Program-made: the position numbers and the translations under genes
Shown: positions 53,234 through 63,946 of the stretch, piece by piece
Layout of the letters: every line of letters starts with the position of its first letter
How positions within the stretch are numbered: the first letter of the stretch is position 1
DNA from: Mycobacterium sp. 852002-51971_SCH5477799-a
GTDB lineage: Bacteria > Actinomycetota > Actinomycetes > Mycobacteriales > Mycobacteriaceae
Direction of reading: 5' to 3'
Length of the DNA stretch: 64,000 nucleotides
Assembly (NCBI RefSeq): GCF_001667145.1
Contig: NZ_LZIF01000014.1
Location: 62,001 to 126,000, forward strand
The notes under the pieces: model-generated
Database searches by the model: none
The model's input: only the letters and a program-made list of their open reading frames with translations
What the model was told of the DNA's origin: nothing

Positions 53234-53953
53234 ATGCCGGACATGACGGCACGGTCGGTGGTGCTCAGCGTGCTGCTCGGCGCCCACCCCGCCCATGCCC
53301 GTGCCAGCGAATTGGTCAGGCTAACTTCCGATTTCGGCATAAAGGAGTCGACGCTTCGCGTGGCGCTGACCCGCATGGTCGGTGCCGGCGACCTGATCCG
53401 GGCCACGGACGGCTACCGGCTCTCCGACCGCCTGCTGGCTCGTCAACGACGCCAGGACGACGCCATCGACCCGCGGGTGCATCCGTGGAACGGGGAGTGG
53501 ATCACCCTCATCGTGACCAGCGTGGGGAATGACGCGCGCACCCGCGCAGCGCTGCGAACCACGTTGCACGACAAGCGCTTCGGTGAACTCCGCGAAGGGG
53601 TGTGGATGCGCCCCGACAACATCGGCGCAGACCCCGGTACCGAGGTCCTCGCCCAGGCGAGGGTGCTGCGGGCCCGCGACGACGACCCCGCCGAACTGGC
53701 CGCGCAGCTGTGGGACCTGCCCGCCTGGGCTCAAACCGGCCATCGGCTGCTCGACGAGATGTCCGCGGCGCCAGATATTCCCGGTCGTTTCCTGGTGGCC
53801 GCTGCGATGGTGCGGCACCTGCTCAGCGACCCGGTGCTGCCCGTCGAGCTGCTGCCGCCCGACTGGCCCGGCGCCAGGTTGCGGGCGGCATACCATGGCT
53901 TTGCCGCTGAGCTGCTTCGGCGGCGCGAACCACTATTCGCGGAGGCGACATGA
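53234..53953 (+). CDS. PaaX-family transcriptional regulator
   Basis: A 239-residue PaaX-like protein. The winged-helix domain is N-terminal (FGIKESTLRVALTRMVGAGD, LIRATDGYRLSDRLL), then the central PaaX domain (WNGEWITLIVTS, LREGVWMRPDNIG) and C-terminal domain (DIPGRFLVAAAMVRHLLSDP). PaaX proteins are repressors released by aryl- or acyl-CoA esters. It lies inside the fadE8-echA4-echA5 cluster, 2 bp after echA4, and probably senses a cluster intermediate. Confidence 0.87.
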   Translation: MPDMTARSVVLSVLLGAHPAHARASELVRLTSDFGIKESTLRVALTRMVGAGDLIRATDGYRLSDRLLARQRRQDDAIDPRVHPWNGEWITLIVTSVGNDARTRAALRTTLHDKRFGELREGVWMRPDNIGADPGTEVLAQARVLRARDDDPAELAAQLWDLPAWAQTGHRLLDEMSAAPDIPGRFLVAAAMVRHLLSDPVLPVELLPPDWPGARLRAAYHGFAAELLRRREPLFAEAT

Positions 53954-54717
53954 CTGACCCGGTGCGTATCGAGCGCAACGGCCCGGTGACCACGGTGATC
54001 ATCAACCGACCGGGGGCCCGCAACGCGGTCAACGGTCCGACGGCCGCCGCGCTCTACGCGGCGTTCGAGGAGTTCGATAGCGATGACACCGCATCGGTGG
54101 CCGTACTGTGGGGCGATAACGGAACATTTTGCGCCGGAGCCGATTTGAAGGCCTTCGGTACGTCCGACGCCAACGCCGTCCATCGCACCGGCCCGGGTCC
54201 GATGGGCCCGACCCGGATGGTGCTGTCCAAACCCGTAATCGCGGCGGTCAGCGGCCACGCCGTCGCGGGCGGCCTGGAATTGGCCATCTGGTGTGACCTG
54301 CGGGTGGCCGAGGAGGACGCCGTGTTCGGCGTGTTCTGCCGGCGCTGGGGCGTTCCGCTGATCGACGGCGGCACCGTGCGGTTGCCCCGGCTGATCGGGC
54401 ACAGCCGCGCGATGGACATGATCCTCACCGGCCGCGGGGTGCCCGCGGAGGAAGCCCTTGCCATCGGGTTGGCGAATCGGGTTGTCCCCAAAGGCCAGTC
54501 GCGCCATGCCGCGGAGGAGATGGCGGCGCAACTGGCGGCGCTGCCGCAGCAGTGCCTGCGTTCGGACCGGCTTTCGGCGCTACACCAATGGGGGACAACG
54601 GAATCCGAGGCGATGGACTTCGAATTCGCCAGCATCTCCCGGGTGGCCGCGGAGGCGAACGAAGGAGCCGGGCGTTTCGCGGCGGGTGCCGGCCGGCACG
54701 GGGCACCGGCCGGCTAG
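53950..54717 (+). CDS. echA5: Enoyl-CoA hydratase/isomerase EchA5
   Basis: A 255-residue crotonase with the conserved NRPGARNAVNGPTA, GDNGTFCAGADLKAF and AVSGHAVAGGLELAIWCDLR segments. The ATG overlaps the PaaX gene stop (ATGA), indicating translational coupling. After its stop the minus-strand DUF3060 genes begin; the mmpS5-mmpL5 genes and their regulator, which follow in M. tuberculosis, are not here. Confidence 0.92.
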   Translation: MTDPVRIERNGPVTTVIINRPGARNAVNGPTAAALYAAFEEFDSDDTASVAVLWGDNGTFCAGADLKAFGTSDANAVHRTGPGPMGPTRMVLSKPVIAAVSGHAVAGGLELAIWCDLRVAEEDAVFGVFCRRWGVPLIDGGTVRLPRLIGHSRAMDMILTGRGVPAEEALAIGLANRVVPKGQSRHAAEEMAAQLAALPQQCLRSDRLSALHQWGTTESEAMDFEFASISRVAAEANEGAGRFAAGAGRHGAPAG

Positions 54718-54768
54718 GCACGGGGCGCCGCCGGCTAGGTACGGGCGCCGGGTGCCGGCCCGGTGCGG

Positions 54769-55263
54769 TCAGCCGCCCTTGTTGATCGTGTTGCCCGAAC
54801 CGATCTCGTCGACCTTGGGGGCGCCGTCCTTGTAGGTGATGGTGTTGTCCATCCCCAGCACGGTGATTCGGGTGTTGACCTTGTCGAAGGTGATCTTGTT
54901 GTTGGCGCCGGTGATGGTGGTCGACTCGCAGGTGCCCGTAACGGTCAACGTGTTGTTCGAGCCGCCGACGTTCAGCGACTTGCCGTTGGCGCAGTCGAGG
55001 GTGGTGGTGGTGCCCATCGATCCGTAGTTCATCATGTTCCCGATCTCGAGGGACGCGGTGGTGCTCGCCCCGCTCGATCCCGTCGTCGGCGCGGCGCCGG
55101 CACTGGTCGTCGCGGTCGTCGCGGTGCTCTTGGTGGTGGTCGTCGACGAGCCCGACGGCGGGCCGGCCGTCGAACTGCAGCCCGCCAGCACCAGGGCTGC
55201 GGCGGCCGGTGTCAATCCGAGCACGGTCAGGCGCAGCGAACGGTCACGGATGTAGGCGGGCAT
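54769..55263 (-). CDS. DUF3060 lipoprotein, threonine-rich (Rv0679c-like)
   Basis: A 164-residue secreted lipoprotein. The signal peptide ends in a lipobox LAGC (Cys29). A Thr/Ser/Ala-rich linker (residues 30-70) is followed by a DUF3060 beta-repeat domain with recurring GNNNTLTV-like turns (GGSNNTLTVTG, GANNKITFD, GMDNTITYKD, GSGNTINKGG). DUF3060 folds are probably beta-helical and envelope-exposed. Paired with another DUF3060 gene 42 bp upstream. Confidence 0.87.
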   Translation of the reverse strand: MPAYIRDRSLRLTVLGLTPAAAALVLAGCSSTAGPPSGSSTTTTKSTATTATTSAGAAPTTGSSGASTTASLEIGNMMNYGSMGTTTTLDCANGKSLNVGGSNNTLTVTGTCESTTITGANNKITFDKVNTRITVLGMDNTITYKDGAPKVDEIGSGNTINKGG

Positions 55264-55305
55264 CGTTCCTCGATTCTTGATCGGATTAGGTTGTGGCGCC
55301 GAGGT

Positions 55306-55683
55306 TTAGCCCGGCACCTGTTGGAGCCGGTTGGTCATGCCCAGTTCGCGGCCGCGGTCCCACAGGGCGGGCTGACCGCCCTTGTAGAACACCGTTTGGT
55401 CGTAGCCGTACACGGTGATGTCGTGCGACACCGAGTCGGCGATGACGGTGTTCGACGAACCCATCACCGTGACGGCGTAACAGTTGCCCAACGCGGTGAC
55501 GTTGTTGCGGGTGCCGTTCACCATCAGGGTGGCGTCGTTGCAGTCGACGGTCTGCTCGATGCCCTCGCCCACGACGTGGGTGTCACCGTTCTTGGCCTGC
55601 GCGACGTGCGGCGCGGCGGCGGCGGTGGCAACGACGGCGATGGCACAGGTGGCCAGTGACCCGGCGACAGTCGTCCACTTCAC
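55306..55683 (-). CDS. Secreted DUF3060 protein (Rv0680c-like)
   Basis: A 125-residue secreted protein. The GTG at 55683 is chosen because GAGGGGG lies 8 nt upstream and it gives a clean signal peptide (KWTTVAGSLATCAIAVVATA, cleavage after VAQA). Longer 5' starts are non-homologous. The mature part is a short DUF3060 beta-repeat (NGTRNNVTALGNC, GSSNTVIADSVSH, YGYDQTVFYKGG), with no lipobox. Lies upstream of, and in tandem with, the DUF3060 lipoprotein gene. Confidence 0.82.
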   Translation of the reverse strand: MKWTTVAGSLATCAIAVVATAAAAPHVAQAKNGDTHVVGEGIEQTVDCNDATLMVNGTRNNVTALGNCYAVTVMGSSNTVIADSVSHDITVYGYDQTVFYKGGQPALWDRGRELGMTNRLQQVPG

Positions 55684-55823
55684 TGCGGGCCCCCTCTTGG
55701 ACAGGTCGGCTGCTCGAAACGGAGCAAGCATGACATTACGTCCAGTTGCCGGCCCGGCGGGAGACTTTGAATTCCTTTGCCCGGTGCTCATATCCCCATG
55801 ACATTAGTGTCCGGACGGTCGTC

Positions 55824-55840
55824 AACTAGAGTCATTAGTT
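55824..55840. promoter_or_regulatory. Candidate operator/-10 region of the TetR gene
   Basis: AACTA (55824-55828) and TAGTT (55836-55840) form an inverted repeat of AACTA-N7-TAGTT. TAGAGT at 55827-55832 could be the -10 box. This fits autoregulation by the TetR protein 37 bp downstream. Confidence 0.45.
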
Positions 55841-55876
55841 AACCGCAACCCGTTCATGCGATCGAAGGGCGACGCC

Positions 55877-56521
55877 ATGGCAGCTCGACCGGATCCGCCG
55901 TCGGCGGCCGGGCGTCAACGCACGGGGCGGCCCGCCTCCCGTCCGGCCAAGCTGAGCCGGGACGGGATCATCGACGGCGCCCTGACGTTCTTGGATCGCG
56001 AGGGCTGGGACGCCCTGACCATCAACGCGCTGGCGATGCAGCTGGGCACCAAGGGGCCGTCGCTGTATAACCACGTCGACAGCCTGGAGGATTTGCGCCG
56101 TGCGGTGCGGATCCGCGTCGTCGACGACATCATCACGATGCTCAACCGGGTTGGCGAGGGCCGCGCCCGCGACGACGCGGTGCTGGTGATGGCCGGTGCC
56201 TACCGCAGCTACGCGCACCACCACCCCGGCCGCTACTCGGCCTTCACGCGGATGCCCTTGGGCGGCGACGATCCCGAATACACGGCCGCGACCCGCGGCG
56301 CGGCCGCACCGGTGATCGCGGTGCTGTCCTCCTACGGCCTGGACGGCGAGGCGGCCTTTCACGCGGCGATCGAGTTCTGGTCCGCGATGCACGGCTTCGT
56401 TCTACTGGAGATGACCGGCGTGATGGACGAGATCGACACCGACGCGTTGTTCTCCGACATGGTGCTGCGGCTGGCGGCGGGCCTGGAAAGGCGCACCGCC
56501 GCCGATGGTGCCCTGCACTAG
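55877..56521 (+). CDS. TetR family transcriptional regulator (Rv0681-like)
   Basis: A 214-residue TetR protein. The DNA-binding domain is LSRDGIIDGALTFLDREGWD, ALTINALAMQLGTKGPSLYN and HVDSLEDLRRAV. A C-terminal domain of the TetR_C_33-like kind (WSAMHGFVLLEMTG) follows. The ATG at 55877 has GAAGGG 7 nt upstream. It lies between the DUF3060 pair (divergent) and the str operon. Targets unknown. Confidence 0.87.
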   Translation: MAARPDPPSAAGRQRTGRPASRPAKLSRDGIIDGALTFLDREGWDALTINALAMQLGTKGPSLYNHVDSLEDLRRAVRIRVVDDIITMLNRVGEGRARDDAVLVMAGAYRSYAHHHPGRYSAFTRMPLGGDDPEYTAATRGAAAPVIAVLSSYGLDGEAAFHAAIEFWSAMHGFVLLEMTGVMDEIDTDALFSDMVLRLAAGLERRTAADGALH

Positions 56522-56563
56522 CCGAAGGGCGACCCGCTACTACGAACTAGCGCCGCCGTCGCT

Positions 56564-56593
56564 TTGACCTGCGAGACCGGCGGCGGGTATTGT
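56564..56593 (+). promoter_or_regulatory. Probable SigA promoter of rpsL-rpsG-fusA-tuf
   Basis: TTGACC at 56564-56569 and TATTGT at 56588-56593 with an 18-bp spacer. The start point would be near 56600, giving a leader of about 200 nt. Confidence 0.75.
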
Positions 56594-56612
56594 GGTTCCT
56601 CGTGCCTGGCGG

Positions 56613-56633
56613 CTTACGGCGCCTAACCGTAAG
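56613..56633 (+). other. Stem-loop in the rpsL leader
   Basis: CTTACGG (56613-56619) pairs with CCGTAAG (56627-56633) around a 7-nt loop. It ends just before the ribosome site of the short leader frame at 56641. Confidence 0.6.
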
Positions 56634-56640
56634 GGAGTGG

Positions 56641-56799
56641 ATGCCGGGCGAATTCGCGTGTCCACGAAGCATCGGACCTCCTCCGGTGCGCAGCGCATGC
56701 GACACACCCGGGCGCGGGGTGATGCGGCCGGACATAACTGCAGTACACAGACTTGAGAACGCTCGAAGTATGCCGAACACGAACACAGAAAGCCGGTAG
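56641..56799 (+). CDS. Possible leader peptide upstream of rpsL
   Basis: A 52-codon frame (MPGEFACPRSIGPPPVRS, then further to NTNTESR) starts at the ATG at 56641, with AAGGGAG at 56631-56637. It stops with TAG at 56797-56799, immediately before the rpsL ATG at 56800. rpsL has only a weak ribosome site of its own, so re-initiation after this frame is plausible. Codon use is not clearly that of a conserved protein. It may be only a chance frame. Confidence 0.4.
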   Translation: MPGEFACPRSIGPPPVRSACDTPGRGVMRPDITAVHRLENARSMPNTNTESR

Positions 56800-57174
56800 A
56801 TGCCAACCATTCAGCAGCTGGTCCGCAAGGGTCGCCGCGACAAGGTCGCCAAGGTCAAGACCGCGGCCCTGAAGGGCAGCCCGCAGCGCCGTGGCGTATG
56901 CACCCGCGTGTACACCACCACCCCGAAGAAGCCGAACTCGGCGCTTCGGAAGGTCGCCCGCGTGAAGCTGACGAGCCAGGTTGAGGTCACCGCCTACATC
57001 CCCGGCGAAGGCCACAACCTGCAGGAGCACTCGATGGTGCTGGTGCGCGGTGGCCGTGTGAAGGACCTCCCCGGTGTCCGGTACAAGATCATTCGCGGTT
57101 CGCTCGACACCCAGGGTGTCAAGAACCGCAAGCAGGCTCGCAGCCGTTACGGCGCCAAGAAGGAGAAGAGCTAA
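56800..57174 (+). CDS. rpsL: 30S ribosomal protein S12
   Basis: A 124-residue S12. The decoding-centre loop [20 protein letters not shown] contains wild-type Lys43, and [14 protein letters not shown] contains wild-type Lys88, the main streptomycin-resistance positions. The stop TAA overlaps the rpsG ATG by one base (TAATG). Confidence 0.98.
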
Positions 57175-57644
57175 TGCCGCGCAAGGGGCCCGCGCCGAAG
57201 CGCCCGCTGGTCAATGACCCGGTCTACGGGTCGCAGCTGGTGACGCAGCTGGTGAACAAAGTTCTGCTGGACGGGAAGAAATCGCTGGCCGAGCGCATTG
57301 TTTATGGAGCGCTCGAGAACGCCCGGGAAAAGACGGGTACCGACCCGGTGATCACGCTCAAGCGCGCGATGGACAACGTCAAGCCCTCCCTCGAGGTGCG
57401 CAGCCGCCGCGTCGGTGGCGCTACGTACCAGGTTCCCGTCGAGGTGCGTCCGGATCGCTCCGTGACGCTGGCTCTGCGTTGGTTGGTCAGCTTCTCCAAG
57501 CAACGCCGCGAGAAAACCATGGTCGAGCGGCTGGCCAACGAGATCCTGGACGCCAGCAATGGCCTCGGGGCCGCCGTCAAGCGGCGCGAGGACACCCACA
57601 AGATGGCCGAGGCCAACCGCGCCTTTGCGCACTATCGCTGGTAG
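57174..57644 (+). CDS. rpsG: 30S ribosomal protein S7
   Basis: A 156-residue S7 of normal length, with [31 protein letters not shown] and a C-terminal [13 protein letters not shown]. It binds the 3' major domain of 16S rRNA. Coupled to rpsL by TAATG. Confidence 0.98.
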   Translation: MPRKGPAPKRPLVNDPVYGSQLVTQLVNKVLLDGKKSLAERIVYGALENAREKTGTDPVITLKRAMDNVKPSLEVRSRRVGGATYQVPVEVRPDRSVTLALRWLVSFSKQRREKTMVERLANEILDASNGLGAAVKRREDTHKMAEANRAFAHYRW

Positions 57645-57729
57645 GGGCTCCAACGGCGCGAAAGGCAGTGTGGCCGGGCGCCAACCGACAGCGAACTAAC
57701 CAAGCAATCGAAAGAGTGGGAAGACTTCT

Positions 57730-59835
57730 GTGGCACAGAAGGACGTGCTGACCGACCTGACCAAGGTCCGCAACATCGGCATCATGGCGCACATCGACGC
57801 CGGCAAGACGACGACGACCGAGCGCATCCTCTACTACACCGGTATCAGCTACAAGATCGGTGAGGTGCACGACGGCGCCGCCACCATGGACTGGATGGAG
57901 CAGGAGCAGGAGCGGGGGATCACCATCACCTCCGCGGCTACCACCTGCTTCTGGAAAGACAACCAGATCAACATCATCGACACCCCCGGGCACGTCGACT
58001 TCACCGTCGAGGTGGAACGCAGCCTGCGCGTGCTCGACGGTGCCGTGGCCGTCTTCGACGGCAAGGAGGGTGTCGAGCCGCAGTCCGAGCAGGTCTGGCG
58101 GCAAGCCGACAAGTACGACGTCCCGCGCATCTGCTTCGTCAACAAGATGGACAAGATCGGGGCTGACTTCTACTTCTCCGTGAAGACCATGGAGGAGCGG
58201 CTCGGCGCCAACGCCATCCCGATTCAGCTGCCCGTCGGCTCCGAGGGTGACTTCGAGGGCATCGTCGACCTGGTCGAGATGAACGCCAAGGTGTGGCGCG
58301 GCGAGACGAAGCTCGGCGAGACCTACGACACCATCGAGATCCCGGCCGAGCTGGCCGAGAAGGCCGAGGAGTACCGCACCAAGCTGCTCGAGGCCGTCGC
58401 CGAGACCGACGAGGCGCTGCTGGACAAGTACCTCGGCGGCGAGGAGCTCACGGTCGAGGAGATCAAGGGCGCCATCCGCAAGCTGACCATCAACTCGGAG
58501 GCCTACCCGGTGCTGTGCGGCAGCGCCTTCAAGAACAAGGGTGTGCAGCCGATGCTGGACGCAGTGATCGACTACCTGCCCTCGCCGCTGGACGTGCCGC
58601 CGGCCGTCGGCCACGTTCCGGGCAAGGAGGACGAAGAGGTCACCCGCAACCCGTCGACCGACGAGCCGTTCTCCGCGCTCGCGTTCAAGGTCGCGACGCA
58701 CCCCTTCTTCGGCAAGCTGACCTACGTCCGGGTGTACTCGGGCAAGGTCGACTCCGGCAGCCAGGTCATCAACGCCACCAAGGGCAAGAAGGAGCGGCTG
58801 GGCAAGCTGTTCCAGATGCACTCCAACAAGGAGAACCCGGTGGAGACGGCGTCGGCCGGTCACATCTATGCGGTGATCGGACTCAAGGACACCACGACCG
58901 GTGACACCCTGAGCGACCCGAACCAGCAGGTCGTGCTGGAGTCGATGACGTTCCCCGACCCGGTCATCGAGGTGGCCATCGAGCCCAAGACCAAGAGCGA
59001 CCAGGAGAAGCTGTCGCTGTCGATCCAGAAGCTCGCCGAGGAGGATCCGACCTTCAAGGTCCACCAGGACACCGAGACCGGCCAGACCGTCATCGGTGGG
59101 ATGGGCGAGTTGCACCTGGACATCCTGGTCGATCGCATGCGGCGCGAGTTCAAGGTCGAGGCGAACGTCGGTAAGCCACAGGTCGCTTACAAGGAGACCA
59201 TCCGCCGCGTGGCGGAGAAGGTCGAATTCACCCACAAGAAGCAGACCGGTGGCTCGGGCCAGTTCGCGAAGGTGCTGATCAACCTCGAGCCGTTCCACGG
59301 CGAGGACGGCGCGACCTACGAGTTCGAGAACAAGGTCACCGGTGGCCGTATCCCGCGTGAGTACATCCCGTCGGTGGACGCCGGAGCCCAGGACGCGATG
59401 CAGTACGGCGTGCTGGCCGGCTACCCGTTGGTGAACTTGAAGGTCACCCTGCTCGACGGGGCGTTCCACGAGGTCGACTCGTCGGAGATGGCGTTCAAGA
59501 TCGCAGGTTCGCAGGTGCTGAAAAAGGCTGCGCAGCAAGCACAACCGGTCATCCTGGAACCGATCATGGCCGTCGAGGTCACCACGCCCGAGGACTACAT
59601 GGGTGACGTGATCGGCGACCTGAACTCCCGCCGTGGCCAGATCCAGGCCATGGAGGAGCGGAGCGGTGCGCGCGTCGTCAAGGCGCACGTGCCGCTGTCG
59701 GAGATGTTCGGCTACGTCGGCGACCTGAGGTCCAAGACTCAAGGCCGGGCGAATTACTCCATGGTCTTCGACTCGTACGCCGAAGTGCCGGCGAACGTGT
59801 CCAAGGAGATCATCGCCAAGGCGACGGGCCAGTAA
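57730..59835 (+). CDS. fusA: Translation elongation factor G
   Basis: A 701-residue EF-G. G motifs are [12 protein letters not shown] (G1), DTPGHVDFT (G3) and NKMDKIGA (G4), followed by the EF-G domains II-V (for example [14 protein letters not shown]). It starts with GTG at 57730. Catalyses GTP-driven ribosomal translocation and, with RRF, recycling. Confidence 0.98.
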   Translation: MAQKDVLTDLTKVRNIGIMAHIDAGKTTTTERILYYTGISYKIGEVHDGAATMDWMEQEQERGITITSAATTCFWKDNQINIIDTPGHVDFTVEVERSLRVLDGAVAVFDGKEGVEPQSEQVWRQADKYDVPRICFVNKMDKIGADFYFSVKTMEERLGANAIPIQLPVGSEGDFEGIVDLVEMNAKVWRGETKLGETYDTIEIPAELAEKAEEYRTKLLEAVAETDEALLDKYLGGEELTVEEIKGAIRKLTINSEAYPVLCGSAFKNKGVQPMLDAVIDYLPSPLDVPPAVGHVPGKEDEEVTRNPSTDEPFSALAFKVATHPFFGKLTYVRVYSGKVDSGSQVINATKGKKERLGKLFQMHSNKENPVETASAGHIYAVIGLKDTTTGDTLSDPNQQVVLESMTFPDPVIEVAIEPKTKSDQEKLSLSIQKLAEEDPTFKVHQDTETGQTVIGGMGELHLDILVDRMRREFKVEANVGKPQVAYKETIRRVAEKVEFTHKKQTGGSGQFAKVLINLEPFHGEDGATYEFENKVTGGRIPREYIPSVDAGAQDAMQYGVLAGYPLVNLKVTLLDGAFHEVDSSEMAFKIAGSQVLKKAAQQAQPVILEPIMAVEVTTPEDYMGDVIGDLNSRRGQIQAMEERSGARVVKAHVPLSEMFGYVGDLRSKTQGRANYSMVFDSYAEVPANVSKEIIAKATGQ

Positions 59836-59945
59836 GCCTCAGCTCGGAGTACCCTTGCCGGGTCATTGCAAAGCCTTGGGCGCGGCACAACTGAAAACAC
59901 CAACACTGCTTTAACAAGCACCAACTAGTCCAGGAGGACACACAA

Positions 59946-61136
59946 GTGGCGAAGGCGAAGTTCGAGCGGACGAAGCCGCACGTCAACATCGGGACCATTG
60001 GTCACGTTGACCACGGCAAGACCACGCTGACCGCGGCTATCACCAAGGTTCTGCACGACAAGTACCCCAACCTGAACGAGTCCCGCGCGTTCGACCAGAT
60101 CGACAACGCGCCCGAGGAGCGTCAGCGCGGTATCACCATCAACATCTCCCACGTGGAGTACCAGACCGAGAAGCGTCACTACGCGCACGTCGACGCCCCG
60201 GGTCACGCCGACTACATCAAGAACATGATCACCGGTGCGGCCCAGATGGACGGCGCCATCCTGGTGGTCGCCGCCACCGACGGCCCGATGCCGCAGACTC
60301 GTGAGCACGTGCTGCTCGCCCGTCAGGTCGGCGTGCCCTACATCCTGGTCGCGCTGAACAAGGCCGACATGGTCGACGACGAGGAGCTGCTCGAGCTCGT
60401 CGAGATGGAGGTCCGCGAACTGCTGGCCGCCCAGGAGTTCGACGAGGACGCGCCGGTCGTGCGGGTCTCGGCGCTCAAGGCGCTCGAGGGCGACGCTAAG
60501 TGGGTCGAGTCCGTCGAGCAGCTGATGGAGGCCGTCGACGAGTCGATCCCGGACCCGGTCCGCGAGACGGAGAAGCCGTTCCTGATGCCTGTCGAGGACG
60601 TCTTCACCATCACCGGTCGTGGCACGGTGGTCACCGGGCGTGTCGAGCGCGGCATCATCAACGTCAACGAAGAGGTCGAGATCGTCGGTATCAAGCCGAC
60701 CAGCACCAAGACCACCGTCACCGGTGTGGAGATGTTCCGCAAGCTGCTCGACCAGGGCCAGGCCGGCGACAACGTCGGGCTGTTGCTGCGCGGTATCAAG
60801 CGTGAGGACGTCGAGCGTGGCCAGGTTGTGGTCAAGCCCGGCACCACCACGCCGCACACCGAGTTCGAGGGCAGCGTCTACATCCTGTCCAAGGACGAGG
60901 GCGGTCGGCACACGCCGTTCTTCAACAACTACCGTCCGCAGTTCTACTTCCGCACCACCGACGTGACCGGTGTGGTGACGCTGCCGGAGGGCACCGAAAT
61001 GGTGATGCCCGGTGACAACACCAACATCGCGGTCAAGCTGATCCAGCCCGTCGCCATGGACGACGGTCTGCGGTTCGCGATCCGTGAGGGTGGCCGCACC
61101 GTCGGCGCCGGCCGGGTCGTCAAGATCATCAAGTAA
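59946..61136 (+). CDS. tuf: Translation elongation factor Tu
   Basis: A 396-residue EF-Tu: GHVDHGKTT (G1), DAPGHADY (G3) and NKADMVDD (G4), and the effector region [12 protein letters not shown]. The G3 motif has Ala where many bacteria have Cys (DCPGH), as usual in mycobacteria. GTG start after AGGAGG. Last gene of the str operon. Confidence 0.98.
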   Translation: MAKAKFERTKPHVNIGTIGHVDHGKTTLTAAITKVLHDKYPNLNESRAFDQIDNAPEERQRGITINISHVEYQTEKRHYAHVDAPGHADYIKNMITGAAQMDGAILVVAATDGPMPQTREHVLLARQVGVPYILVALNKADMVDDEELLELVEMEVRELLAAQEFDEDAPVVRVSALKALEGDAKWVESVEQLMEAVDESIPDPVRETEKPFLMPVEDVFTITGRGTVVTGRVERGIINVNEEVEIVGIKPTSTKTTVTGVEMFRKLLDQGQAGDNVGLLLRGIKREDVERGQVVVKPGTTTPHTEFEGSVYILSKDEGGRHTPFFNNYRPQFYFRTTDVTGVVTLPEGTEMVMPGDNTNIAVKLIQPVAMDDGLRFAIREGGRTVGAGRVVKIIK

Positions 61137-61148
61137 CTTCGGATCACC

Positions 61149-61187
61149 GCAAAGCCCGGATTGCCGACTCGGCAATCCGGGCTTTGC
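61149..61187 (+). terminator. Strong hairpin after tuf
   Basis: GCAAAGCCCGGATTGCC (61149-61165) and GGCAATCCGGGCTTTGC (61171-61187) form a perfect 17-bp stem with a 5-nt loop. No T tract follows, as in many mycobacterial terminators. Confidence 0.85.
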
Positions 61188-61296
61188 GCGTTGGGACTAC
61201 TGGTACCAAAGCGGAAGAGTCCCTGCGGCCGCGGTGCCGCCTGGTTTAGGATTTGCCCATCTTCTTCCTGACCGGAGCGTTCGCGCGGGGGGTGCC

Positions 61297-62073
61297 ATGT
61301 CGTTCGTTCAAGCGACGCCCGAATTCGTCGAGGCCGCCGCGGGGGACCTGGCCAGGATCGGGTCGACGATCACCTCGGCCAACACCGCCGCGTTGGGTCC
61401 GACTTCGGGTGTGCTGGCCCCCGGCGCCGACGAGGTGTCGGCCAGTATCGCCGCACTCTTCGATGCGCACTCCCAGGTCTATCAGGCGCTCAGCGCCCAG
61501 GCGACCGCGTTCCACAGCCAGTTCGTCGAGCTGATGAACGGCGGCGCCGCGCACTACGCCTTCGCCGAGGCCGCCAACACCGCGCCGTTGCGGGCCGCGG
61601 CGGCCCAGGCGTCGGTGGCCGCGCAGGTACCGGCGGTGAGCGCCGGCGCCGTGGGTACGTCCGCGCCGGCCGCACCCGCGGGACCGCTGGTGGCGGCGGC
61701 GGCCCCGGCCGCGGCCGCGGCGCCACCGGTCGCGCCGGCCGGCACGCCGGTTGCGGCGGCTCCGGCGGGATCGGCGACGCTAGCCTCGGCCACCACGCCC
61801 GCCGGCGCGGCGCGAGCGGTGACACCGGCCTACGCTGCGGCGAGTTCTCCGGCCACCGTCCAGCCGGCGGCACCGGCGGCATTGCCGGCGTCGGTAGCGA
61901 CACCGGCCGCCACTCCCGCCGCGGCCCCGCAGGCCGCAGTGCCGCCGCAGACCTCGCCGGCCACCACCATGCCGGTGTCCGCGCGCGCCGCGCCGCACGC
62001 CGCGGCCACCGCGCAGCCCGCGACGGGCACGCCGGTCAAGCGGGTGCCGGTGGTGCCCGCCGAACCGAGGTAA
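61297..62073 (+). CDS. PE family protein with Ala/Pro-rich C-terminal tail
   Basis: A 258-residue protein whose first 95 residues are a typical PE domain ([64 protein letters not shown]). The remaining 160 residues are low-complexity Ala/Pro/Val/Thr, ending in basic [11 protein letters not shown]. It is not a PGRS type. There is no PPE partner or ESX locus nearby. PE domains carry type VII secretion signals; here the YxxxD/E-like signal would be YAFAE. The ATG at 61297 follows GGGGGG. Surface or secreted location is expected. Confidence 0.9.
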   Translation: MSFVQATPEFVEAAAGDLARIGSTITSANTAALGPTSGVLAPGADEVSASIAALFDAHSQVYQALSAQATAFHSQFVELMNGGAAHYAFAEAANTAPLRAAAAQASVAAQVPAVSAGAVGTSAPAAPAGPLVAAAAPAAAAAPPVAPAGTPVAAAPAGSATLASATTPAGAARAVTPAYAAASSPATVQPAAPAALPASVATPAATPAAAPQAAVPPQTSPATTMPVSARAAPHAAATAQPATGTPVKRVPVVPAEPR

Positions 62074-62163
62074 GGGCCCGGCGCGGTTTGCGTGTATCGC
62101 ATTCGCCGCGACTCCTTGAGCGCTAATGTGACACGGATTCCCCAGCAAGCCGAGGAGGGGCAT

Positions 62164-63003
62164 GTGTTAGCGCGCTACCTGAAGGCACAGTTGATCGTTT
62201 TGCTGTGCGGCGGCCTGGTCGGACCGATCTTCTTGGTCGTGTACTTCAACCTAGGGCAAGACAACCTGCTGCAGTGGATGTTCTACGTCGGCCTGCTGAT
62301 CACCGTTGCCGATGTGTTGGTCGCGCTCGCGTTGGCGAACTACGGCGCCAAGTCGTCGGCCAAGGCTGCCGCGCTCGAGCAGAACGGGGTGTTGGCGCTC
62401 GCGCAGATCACCGGGATCACCGAAACCGGGACGTGGGTGAACAACCAGCAGGTCGTCAAGGTGCACCTGCACATCGCCGGCCCTGGAATCATGCCGTTCG
62501 ACAGTGACGACCGGGTGATCGCCAGCGTCACCCGGCTCGGCAACCTCAACGCCCGCAAGGTGGTGGTGCTGGTCAACCCCACCACCAGCGAATACCGGAT
62601 TGACTGGGAGCGAAGCGCTTTGGTCAACGGCCTGGTGCCCGCGCAGTTCACCGTGGCTGACGACAACAAGACCTACGACCTGAGCGGACAGGCCGGCCCG
62701 TTGATGGAGATCCTGCAGATCCTCAAGGCCAACAACGTCGCGCTCAATCAGATGGTCGACATCCGGTCGAACCCGGCTCTGCGCGCCCAGATCCAGGCGG
62801 TGGTGCGCCGAGCGGTCGAACAGCAGACCCTGGCGGCGCAACCGGCCCCGGCCGCCGCGGCGCCTGCGGCGGCGGCGGTCGTCACACCACCCGAACCGTC
62901 GATCGCCGCGCGGTTGCAAGAACTAATGGACCTGCACGCCAGCGGGGCGCTGACCGACGACGAGTACACCAGCCGGCGCGCGTCGATCATCTCCGAAATC
63001 TAG
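62164..63003 (+). CDS. Membrane protein with C-terminal SHOCT domain (Rv0686-like)
   Basis: A 279-residue protein with two N-terminal transmembrane helices (VLLCGGLVGPIFLVVYF and MFYVGLLITVADVLVALALA), a soluble middle region, an Ala/Pro-rich linker, and a C-terminal SHOCT motif (IAARLQELMDLHASGALTDD). The GTG at 62164 is chosen because GAGGAGG precedes it. SHOCT domains are short helical oligomerisation-type modules of unknown function. Position matches M. tuberculosis Rv0686. Confidence 0.85.
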   Translation: MLARYLKAQLIVLLCGGLVGPIFLVVYFNLGQDNLLQWMFYVGLLITVADVLVALALANYGAKSSAKAAALEQNGVLALAQITGITETGTWVNNQQVVKVHLHIAGPGIMPFDSDDRVIASVTRLGNLNARKVVVLVNPTTSEYRIDWERSALVNGLVPAQFTVADDNKTYDLSGQAGPLMEILQILKANNVALNQMVDIRSNPALRAQIQAVVRRAVEQQTLAAQPAPAAAAPAAAAVVTPPEPSIAARLQELMDLHASGALTDDEYTSRRASIISEI

Positions 63004-63057
63004 ATGCTCGTCCGGCGACGCCGGGTGAATTAGAACACGTTTCAGTTGCGCTGCTAG

Positions 63058-63921
<864 letters not shown>

Positions 63922-63946
63922 GCGGCCATCGTGCTAAGAACTCCAC

